Source: Micromonospora sp. WMMD961 (lineage in GTDB: Bacteria > Actinomycetota > Actinomycetes > Mycobacteriales > Micromonosporaceae). Taken from it: a stretch of DNA of 64,000 nt. Position 1 is the stretch's first letter; each line of letters starts with the position of its first letter. Positions 58,534 through 64,000 of this stretch are shown in pieces. The stretch spans positions 5,801,501 through 5,865,500 of the forward strand of contig NZ_JARUBJ010000002.1 in assembly GCF_029626145.1 (NCBI RefSeq), written 5' to 3'. The notes under the pieces were generated by a model that was not told where the DNA came from, made no database searches, and was given only the letters and a program-made list of their open reading frames with translations. The position numbers and the translations under genes were made by a program.

Positions 58534-60639
58534 CTACCGAACCGGGCAGGCCCCGGTCGCGCACTCCTCGTCGATGCCGTCCGCGATCAGCGTCGCCTGC
58601 GCCGCCTCGTACTCGGCTTCGGTGATCGCCTCGTACGGTGCCTGCGGTCGGCTGCCGTTGTCCGGCATGATCGTCGTGCCCTTGAGTTTCGGCAGCCACC
58701 GGGCGATGGTCGCGGCGGCCTCGTCGAGGTCCATGCCCGGCTTGATGTTGGCCGTGAAGCTCACCGCGTTGTCGGCGTACTCCGTCTGGTACATCGCCTG
58801 GAAGGACAGCATCTCGTCGAGGGTTAGCTCACCGCTGCTCTGGACCAGGTCGATCGCCTCGTACTTGCTGTAGCCGAGGTCTTCCACCTCCTGGAGCAAC
58901 GATTCCTTGGTGGGGAACTCGACGACTGCCGTGTTGCCCGAGGCGTCGTAGACGCAGGTCTCCACGGTGAAGCCCTGCTCGCGGAAGCTCTCCACCGTCG
59001 CCCGCTGGGCGGCGTCAGCCAGGCTGAAGCGGACCCGGCGGATGAAGAACCGGTGCATGATCGGGTGGATGCCCTCGGTGGTGCCGGGCAGCTTGGCGAT
59101 CGTGCCGGTCGGCGCAACGGTCGTCACCTTGACCGGCTCGGGGATGCGCAGCTCGAAGGCGTACTGGCGGGCTGCCGCCCGAACCTCGTCCTTCATGTCG
59201 CGCAGCTCCTCGCGGAGCCGGGCGATCTTCGGGACCACCGCGTACGGGTAGCCGCGCTTGGCGTAGAACGCCTGCACCCCGAAGTGGCCGACGCCGATCC
59301 GGCGCTCGCTCTCCATGACCTGCTTCTGGCCGGCGTCGAGCATGTCCCCGTGAGTGGCGCGGATGAGGAAGCGGGTCATCAGCCGGTGCGCCTCGTCGAG
59401 GCCGAGCCAGTCGACCGGACCGCCCCGCCGGATCGGCGCGAAGGCGTTCAGGTTGACGTGGCCCAACACGCACGCGCCGCTCTCGGGGAGCGGGATCTCG
59501 CCACACGGATTCGTGGCCACGATCTGGTTGATCTCGCCGATGCTGGAGTAGTCGCTGTTCCAGTAGCCCGGCTCGCCGTCCGTGAGCGCAGCCTCGGTCG
59601 CCAGGCGGTGGATCTCGACCGCTTCCAGGTCGTCGTTGACGAGCCCCTGCACGAAGGCGTCGTCGATCTCGATGGACAGGTTCGTCGTCCAGTGCAGGCC
59701 CGAGTCACGCTTCGCGGCGATGAAGTCGCGGATGAACGGGTCGCGCCAGTGCACGATGCTCATCCGCGCCGAACGCCGGTTGCCGCCCGACACCACGCAC
59801 TCAGCGATGGCATGGTCGATCTCCATCGCGTCGAGCGGGGTCACCATCATCCCGTCGAAGGGCAGTTCCTCGGCGCGAGCGTCGGCCCGGTTCAGCACCT
59901 CGCTCGTCCGGTGAAGGAGCTGGGCGAACGGAGCCGGGCCGGAGGCGGTGCCGCCGAAGGTCTTCAGGCGCGAGCCCTTGCACCGCACCCGCGACACGTC
60001 GTAGACGCGGTTCTCGTGCTTGACCGGGTCGAGGGTCATGTAGGTGTCGATCAGGTCGACCAGGGCGTCAGCCCAGCCCTCGCGGGAGTCCTCCACCTCG
60101 AACGCGCCGGCCCAGTCGGAGTCGTACTCCTCGGAGAGCAGGCCCGCGGCCTTCATGTCGGCGTAGTCCTGGTGCATCGGGTCGCAGACGATGTGCACGC
60201 GGAGCTGCCGGTTCGGCGGGCCGAACTTCGTCAGGAAGCGGGAGCTGTAGTTCGCGCCCACTCCCCCGCCCTCCATGAGCCGGAGGAAGGCGAAGCGGAA
60301 GTGTTCGGACAGCTTGTCGCCCTGCCAGCCGGCGACGTGGCAGTTGAAGAGGAACTGCCGGCCGCTGACACCAGTCGCCCAGAGGTGCCGGCCCGCCGGG
60401 ATGACGGCGAAGCGCAGCATGGCCCGCTTCAGTCGCTCGTACTCGTCGACCACCTCGGCGGACCAGGTCGCCTTGGGCCCGTAGACCAGGGCCATGTTGC
60501 CGGCCGCGACTCGCTCGACGGTGTCTGGCCACGCCTCCTTGCTGCCGTCCGGCTGGGTACGGGAGTACGTCCGGTCGTAGACCACCTCGCCGGTCGGGCC
60601 GAAGGTGAAGGCGGAGGGGTTCAGCTCGATGAAGCTCAC
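58534..60639 (-). CDS. nrdJ: Adenosylcobalamin-dependent (class II) ribonucleotide reductase, monomeric type
   Basis: 701 residues, similar to the ~740-residue Lactobacillus leichmannii RTPR. QFLFNCHVAGWQGDKLSEHF (~95-114) carries the first active-site Cys, GGGVGANYSSRFL follows, NPCGEIPLPESGACVLGHVN (~370-389) holds the radical Cys, and the C-terminal ECATGACPVR provides the redox-shuttle Cys pair. It reduces NTPs to dNTPs using coenzyme B12. Begins within the stop of the sigma-like gene (GTGA). Phage RNRs raise dNTP supply for replication; a B12-dependent enzyme needs no oxygen and no second subunit. Confidence 0.94.
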   Translation of the reverse strand: MSFIELNPSAFTFGPTGEVVYDRTYSRTQPDGSKEAWPDTVERVAAGNMALVYGPKATWSAEVVDEYERLKRAMLRFAVIPAGRHLWATGVSGRQFLFNCHVAGWQGDKLSEHFRFAFLRLMEGGGVGANYSSRFLTKFGPPNRQLRVHIVCDPMHQDYADMKAAGLLSEEYDSDWAGAFEVEDSREGWADALVDLIDTYMTLDPVKHENRVYDVSRVRCKGSRLKTFGGTASGPAPFAQLLHRTSEVLNRADARAEELPFDGMMVTPLDAMEIDHAIAECVVSGGNRRSARMSIVHWRDPFIRDFIAAKRDSGLHWTTNLSIEIDDAFVQGLVNDDLEAVEIHRLATEAALTDGEPGYWNSDYSSIGEINQIVATNPCGEIPLPESGACVLGHVNLNAFAPIRRGGPVDWLGLDEAHRLMTRFLIRATHGDMLDAGQKQVMESERRIGVGHFGVQAFYAKRGYPYAVVPKIARLREELRDMKDEVRAAARQYAFELRIPEPVKVTTVAPTGTIAKLPGTTEGIHPIMHRFFIRRVRFSLADAAQRATVESFREQGFTVETCVYDASGNTAVVEFPTKESLLQEVEDLGYSKYEAIDLVQSSGELTLDEMLSFQAMYQTEYADNAVSFTANIKPGMDLDEAAATIARWLPKLKGTTIMPDNGSRPQAPYEAITEAEYEAAQATLIADGIDEECATGACPVR

Positions 60640-61106
60640 GGGTTGGTGTCACTCCCAGATGTCAGTATTGCAGTATCGTCGATGCCTTCGTGCGCGTCGC
60701 CGTTCAGCTCAGCCACCAGGTGACCGACCGCGGTCTCGATGCGGCGGGTGATGACGGATCGGTCCACCGCCTCATGCCGTGCGATCTCCCGGTGCGTCCA
60801 GTCCAGCCCGTACTGCATGAACAGGGCGCGGCGCTGCCTGAAGGTCAGCGGCACCCGCCGCCACGCCGCGTGGATGTCTGCCAGGTGCGCGTACAGGGTG
60901 TTGCCGAGCTTCGGGTTGACCGTGGTCTTGCGGACCGAGGGGTCGCAGCACGCGCAGTCCTCCTTGGGCGTGCCGTCTCGCTTGGCGTGGATCTGGCAGC
61001 CCTTGATCGGCTGCGGTGCCTCGGGGTTCTCCATGCCGTAGGCGAAGTCCTTGTCCCAGATGGCGGGGAGAAGCCGCTCGACCAGGGCGCGGTCGTAGCT
61101 ACTCAT
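60636..61106 (-). CDS. Sigma-region-4-like helix-turn-helix protein
   Basis: 156 residues. The C-terminal half has LTFRQRRALFMQYGLDWTHR and EIARHEAVDRSVITRRIETA (~95-135), a region-4-like helix-turn-helix. The middle has Cys/His residues, GCQIHAKRDGTPKEDCACCD (~38-57), suggesting a zinc knuckle. ATG 61106 overlaps the previous gene by 8 nt with GAGGGTG upstream. May be a phage transcription factor acting with the preceding small protein. Not a full sigma factor: no region 2. Confidence 0.65.
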   Translation of the reverse strand: MSSYDRALVERLLPAIWDKDFAYGMENPEAPQPIKGCQIHAKRDGTPKEDCACCDPSVRKTTVNPKLGNTLYAHLADIHAAWRRVPLTFRQRRALFMQYGLDWTHREIARHEAVDRSVITRRIETAVGHLVAELNGDAHEGIDDTAILTSGSDTNP

Positions 61107-61431
61107 CGGCACCCTCACGGGTCGCCGCGTAGGAGTAGGTCTTGACCGCCCGGCCTGCCTCCGACTCGCTCAGGTTGAGCAGCCGGGAGTACAGCCGGTG
61201 CGCCAGGAGCGCGATGTCGACGACGAAGGCCCCATCGACGATCACGATGTACTGGCTGACCGAGTTGGCGTGCGTGGCGACCCAGATCAGGGCCTCCTGC
61301 CGCATGTCGTCGTATTCGACGACGCCGCCCCGGTCGCGGGTGACGCGGGCCGCCGCGACGCTCGCGGCCTTCTCGACTCCGGCGAGCTGGGCCAGTTGCC
61401 AGCCGTACGCGATGTAGTCGGGATCGCTCAC
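61099..61431 (-). CDS. Small protein with sigma-region-2-like stretch
   Basis: 110 residues from GTG 61431 (overlap GTGA). The stretch GGVVEYDDMRQEALIWVATH (~36-55) resembles the D-D-L-x-Q-E-x-x-x-x-L region of sigma-70 region 2 seen in phage proteins. The rest is helical with no known domain. It overlaps the region-4-like gene by 8 nt. Together they could be a split sigma factor; see findings. Family assignment uncertain. Confidence 0.6.
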   Translation of the reverse strand: MSDPDYIAYGWQLAQLAGVEKAASVAAARVTRDRGGVVEYDDMRQEALIWVATHANSVSQYIVIVDGAFVVDIALLAHRLYSRLLNLSESEAGRAVKTYSYAATREGADE

Positions 61432-62618
61432 CGAACCACCTCCTTCAGATTCGTGTTGCCGTCCTTGGTCACCGCGACCACCAGGCCCGGCGCTCCGGTG
61501 GTGCCCTTGGCGTGCCGCCACCAGGTGGACTCGGACTCCATGGCCGGCGGCTGGATGAACGTCCGCGGGCCGTCCGTGTCGATGAACTCGTGATGCAGGT
61601 GGCCGGCGACCAGCAGGTCCGCCTGGTGCATGGCGCTGGCCTTGTTGAACGCCTGCCCGCGCCACCACTCCCAGTGCTTGCCGGGCCGCCACTGGTGGCC
61701 GTGGGCGTGGGTCACGACGGTGCCGGCGACGTTGAGCGTCACGGTCAGCTCGTCGGTCTCGGGGACGTAGAACTCCACGTGGCCGAACTGCTCGGGCGCG
61801 AGCTTGGCCGCGTCGGCGACCGCGATCAGCGACTCCGTGTCCTGGCTGTCGTCGTACCGGGTGACGCCGCCCTTGCCGAACCGCACGCTCTCGCCGTGGT
61901 TCCCGGGGACGGCGGCCATCGAGACCCGCTCCGCCATCGGGGCGAAGGTCAGCAGGGCGTGGAGCATCACCCGCCGCGTCAGCCGGATCTGTTCGGTCAG
62001 CGTCAGCGGCGTACGCCAGACGTTGGCCCCGCCCTGGCTGACGAAGCCCTCGATGTGGTCGCCCAGCCACCCGACGTGGATGTGGCCCAGCTCGAAGCGG
62101 GAGCTGTACTCGGAGTACAGGTCGGCCGCCTTGTTCAGGCAGTCGATCGTGCGATCCAACGTGCCCGCTGCACCGTCACCGTCGATCTTGCCGAACTGCA
62201 TGTCGCCGAGCAGGACGAGGAAACCGTGATCGCCCTGCGGCCGGCTCTCGTGGACCAGGCCCTCGTACGGCTTGATCGCGGCGAACAGCTCGTCCAGGTT
62301 CGGGCGCTCGGCCTCGGGCGAGCCGGCGCGGGTGTAGGTGTAGCGGGCGCTGACGCCGGTCTCGCCGTTCGCCATCGTCCACTCCGACGAGCGGAAGCCA
62401 GACGCCACCCACACCGCAGGGTCGAGGCCCTGGCTGCGGAGGTGCGCGGTCGCGGCGTCCTCGGTGACATCCTCGGCCGGGCCCCGCACGGTGACCTGAG
62501 CGGTGTCGCCAGAAACCTCTACCTGCTTGGTGAAGTGGCGCTCGGGATCGAGGCCGCCGCCCGGCAGCGCCGTGACGGTCGGCTTGGCCAACAGCTCGTC
62601 GAGCAGTTCGTTGCTCAC
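61428..62618 (-). CDS. Phage metallophosphoesterase (calcineurin-like)
   Basis: 396 residues. Metal motifs in order: LVLLGDMQFGKIDG (~128; GD-x-x-x-G, with Gln replacing the common His), GWLGDHIEGF (~170), AAVPGNHGESVR (~222; GNH-E), VVTHAHGHQW (~298) and LLVAGHLHHEF (~330; G-H-x-H). A dinuclear-metal phosphatase or nuclease; actinophage homologues lie in replication operons near primases and may act on DNA ends or nucleotides. N-terminal ~115 residues form a separate domain. GTG start overlaps the previous gene by 4 nt. Confidence 0.87.
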   Translation of the reverse strand: MSNELLDELLAKPTVTALPGGGLDPERHFTKQVEVSGDTAQVTVRGPAEDVTEDAATAHLRSQGLDPAVWVASGFRSSEWTMANGETGVSARYTYTRAGSPEAERPNLDELFAAIKPYEGLVHESRPQGDHGFLVLLGDMQFGKIDGDGAAGTLDRTIDCLNKAADLYSEYSSRFELGHIHVGWLGDHIEGFVSQGGANVWRTPLTLTEQIRLTRRVMLHALLTFAPMAERVSMAAVPGNHGESVRFGKGGVTRYDDSQDTESLIAVADAAKLAPEQFGHVEFYVPETDELTVTLNVAGTVVTHAHGHQWRPGKHWEWWRGQAFNKASAMHQADLLVAGHLHHEFIDTDGPRTFIQPPAMESESTWWRHAKGTTGAPGLVVAVTKDGNTNLKEVVR

Positions 62619-62845
62619 TGGTTGAATCGCTCCTGCCTGGCGAGTGCTCGCCGGTACGTGCGGATCGTGGAGGCGGAGACTGGCGTGCCGGCTCGGTGGA
62701 GCCAGTCGGCCAGGTACTCCGCGGGGGTGGAGCCGAGCAGGTGAGGCAGGAAGGCCGCCCGGGTCGCGTCGTTCATCGCGTCCCAGGCGGCCTTCAGCCG
62801 TGGTCCAGGTCTGCCCGGCAGCTCGGCCGGGTCGCCTTCGGTCAT
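62615..62845 (-). CDS. Small HTH-like phage protein
   Basis: 76 residues from ATG 62845 (ATGA overlap). LKAAWDAMNDATRAAFLPHL then LLGSTPAEYLADWLHRAGTP and SASTIRTYRRAL: a short helix-turn-helix that includes the pattern for DNA binding (S-A-S-T-I-R-x-Y-R). Unknown role in the early operon. Confidence 0.68.
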   Translation of the reverse strand: MTEGDPAELPGRPGPRLKAAWDAMNDATRAAFLPHLLGSTPAEYLADWLHRAGTPVSASTIRTYRRALARQERFNQ

Positions 62846-63135
62846 GCGTCGCTCGCGGCGACGATCCGGTGCACGACGCCGCTCGCGTCCACGATCAGGT
62901 CTGCCGTGTCAGTGAGGGCGAACGCCTGCAACCGTGCGACGACCTCGATGGCCTTCGGGGGCTCGGTGATCTCGCTACCGAAGAACTGCCACCAGGTGAG
63001 GCCGTCGTCCTCGCCGTCGTCGTCGTCCCAGGCGAAGTCGTCGCGGATGTCGCGGAACCGGGCGAGCTGCGGTACCAGCTCAGGGAAGTGGCGCACACGC
63101 ACCAGCGCGAGGTCACCGTCCTTCAGCTCAGGCAC
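62842..63135 (-). CDS. Hypothetical phage protein
   Basis: 97 residues from GTG 63135, which overlaps the end of the upstream gene by 8 nt. Strongly acidic middle (FAWDDDDGEDDGLTWWQFFG). N-terminal PELKDGDLALVRVRHFPELV, C-terminal DLIVDASGVVHRIVA resemble small beta-rich phage proteins. Not recognised. A longer ATG start at 63171 is possible. Confidence 0.62.
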   Translation of the reverse strand: MPELKDGDLALVRVRHFPELVPQLARFRDIRDDFAWDDDDGEDDGLTWWQFFGSEITEPPKAIEVVARLQAFALTDTADLIVDASGVVHRIVAASDA

Positions 63136-63526
63136 CGAGGGCCCGCCGCTTCCGACTGGCCTCGTAGGCACCGATGACCACGGCGGCCAGGTCCAGAAGC
63201 TCGGACTCCCGGGTGTCGTCGTCGGTCTGCGAGAGAGCGATGTAGGCAGAGCCGAGGATCACGCCATCCCAGGCGTACATGTGCCGGTTGGCCCGGTACC
63301 GGTTGTTCTGCGCCCAGCGGTCCGCCTTGGGCTGGTACTCCTCGGCGATGGGGAACCCGTCCGGGTACATCGGCGCGTCCTGGAGGCTCGGCGCGATGCC
63401 GCGCAGCCGCTCGCGCCGTTGACGCAGCCGGAGGAGCGTGTTCTCGGTGACCTCCAGGCCGTTGTCAGTCCACAGCACGGAGGCCAGCTCCAGGAACTCG
63501 TCCTCGGTCATCTCTTCGTCGCTCAC
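63128..63526 (-). CDS. Hypothetical phage protein, acidic-start
   Basis: 132 residues from GTG 63526 (GTGA overlap with the primase gene). MSDEEMTEDEFLELASVLWT, then NTLLRLRQRRERLRGIAPSL, and SELLDLAAVVIGAYEASRKR. Helical. No family recognised. It is transcribed with the primase. Confidence 0.68.
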   Translation of the reverse strand: MSDEEMTEDEFLELASVLWTDNGLEVTENTLLRLRQRRERLRGIAPSLQDAPMYPDGFPIAEEYQPKADRWAQNNRYRANRHMYAWDGVILGSAYIALSQTDDDTRESELLDLAAVVIGAYEASRKRRALGA

Positions 63527-64000
63527 TGGCTGTTCCCCCTCCAGGCCGTGCGCAGGGCTTCCACCCCGCCGGCCAGGTACGTATCGGTGACATCGCCCTG
63601 CTTGAGGTTGATGCCCTTGGCTTGCCGCAGCGCTCGGGTGACTCGCTGCGTGAACTCCGCGCCCGCGTCGTCGGGGTCGCCCCAGACCCAGATCCGGCTG
63701 AAGCCGGCGAGCATCCGGCGGTGCCGGCCCTTCCAGTTCTTCGCGCCCGGAGCGGCCACCGCGTGGACGCCGAGCTTGTGGCGCAGGATGACCCGGTCCA
63801 GCTCGCCTTCGGTCACGTGGATCTCGTCGCCGGCCTGGTGGATGGAGTCGACGCCGTACATCCGGGCGGACTCGCCGGCCACCGTGAGGTACTTCCCGTG
63901 GCCGAGGGCTCGGTGGTCGTGCTCCTGAAGGCAGCGGAAGCGGATCTGCACCGGCCTGCCGTCCTTGTTCAGGTACGGGATGGACAGCCAGCCGACGAAC
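63523..64000 (-). CDS. Phage DNA primase with Toprim domain, C-terminal part (gene runs off the right edge)
   Basis: 158 visible codons, open to the edge. FVGWLSIPYLNKDGRPVQIR at the visible N-side is the strand before the Toprim domain of DnaG-like phage primases; GDEIHVTEGELDRVILRHKL (~65-84, Toprim Glu) and RIWVWGDPDDAGAEFT (~114, DxD-type pair) are the catalytic motifs. It makes RNA primers for phage replication. The zinc-finger N-terminus lies beyond 64000. Leads the overlapping operon that ends with nrdJ. Confidence 0.86.
   Translation of the reverse strand, partial: FVGWLSIPYLNKDGRPVQIRFRCLQEHDHRALGHGKYLTVAGESARMYGVDSIHQAGDEIHVTEGELDRVILRHKLGVHAVAAPGAKNWKGRHRRMLAGFSRIWVWGDPDDAGAEFTQRVTRALRQAKGINLKQGDVTDTYLAGGVEALRTAWRGNSQ

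Larger units (their letters stand above)
53538..64000. mobile_element. Integrated prophage or phage-like element, left part (right end outside window)
   Basis: It begins where comEC similarity ends (about 53538, uncertain by a few bases) and runs to the window edge, at least 10.4 kb. Evidence: interruption of a core gene; phage-type genes (Toprim primase, metallophosphoesterase, class II RNR, sigma-like proteins); dense 4-8 nt gene overlaps; many short unknown proteins; divergent regulator cassette. Not visible: integrase, excisionase, capsid, terminase, tail, lysis genes. A phage is favoured over a conjugative AICE by the replication/RNR operon; DUF2637 (Spd-like) is found in both. Confidence 0.85.

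Overview
The window reads as a chromosome segment of a high-GC actinomycete, most likely Micromonosporaceae (Micromonospora-like). The reasons are the very high G+C, strong GC3 bias, many GTG starts, and a conserved actinobacterial gene order: glyS - zinc transporter - SmtB/Zur - uppS - recO - era - cytidine-deaminase-like - CBS protein - ybeY - phoH - rsmE - dnaJ - hrcA - hemW - lepA - rpsT - holA - comEC. Short palindromes of the TTGATCAA and AGGAAGGGGCCC types lie between genes. The genus is an inference; no rRNA or tRNA gene was recognised.

Layout. 1-5.4 kb: the start of glyS, small membrane proteins, a high-affinity zinc ABC transporter (znuACB) behind a probable Zur box, and the zinc regulators ArsR/SmtB and Zur. 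5.5-10.5 kb: fatty-acid dehydrogenase, SIS protein, alpha/beta hydrolase. 10.5-13.6 kb: a TPP riboswitch and the thiamine-precursor ECF transporter ykoEDC. 13.7-20.2 kb: a Tat-exported PHP/CehA-like metallohydrolase, a thiamine-binding protein, 6-phosphogluconate dehydrogenase, pirin, and several repeats. 20.2-35.2 kb: the long conserved minus-strand housekeeping block (uppS, recO, era, CBS, ybeY, phoH, HIT, rsmE, dnaJ, hrcA with CIRCE), interrupted by plus-strand islands (DUF4097, SDR, ppk2). 35.3-45.2 kb: hemW, enoyl-CoA hydratase, two oxidoreductase-type genes, MOSC protein, and a CUT1-type sugar ABC transporter lacking its own ATPase. 45.4-46.4 kb: a recent tandem duplication of a GlsB/YeaQ stress membrane protein. 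46.8-53.5 kb: lepA, rpsT, holA and the 3' part of comEC.

At about 53.54 kb the competence gene comEC stops abruptly, and phage-like DNA runs from there to the right edge. This element is read as an integrated prophage or phage-like element with its left attachment junction inside comEC. It starts with a rightward helix-turn-helix protein and a DUF2637 membrane protein. The second half of the DUF2637 gene is packed with GGTACC hexamers in more than one reading frame, so the array is selected as DNA. Next comes an accessory/regulatory block: aminoglycoside-phosphotransferase-like kinase, glycine-rich-domain-like protein, flavin-reductase-annotated family protein, and a divergent XRE(DUF5753)-DUF397 pair of the Scr1/Scr2 type. 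A tightly overlapping leftward early-gene operon then fills the rest: Toprim primase, small unknowns, metallophosphoesterase, two small sigma-like proteins, and a B12-dependent class II ribonucleotide reductase. No integrase, structural or lysis gene is visible; the rest of the element and the 5' part of comEC should lie beyond 64,000.

How the genes work together: znuACB with Zur/SmtB form a zinc-homeostasis unit. The riboswitch with ykoEDC imports a thiamine precursor. hrcA-dnaJ-rsmE form a heat-shock operon under CIRCE. era, CBS, ybeY and phoH form a ribosome/RNA maturation operon. The phage operon couples DNA replication to dNTP supply.
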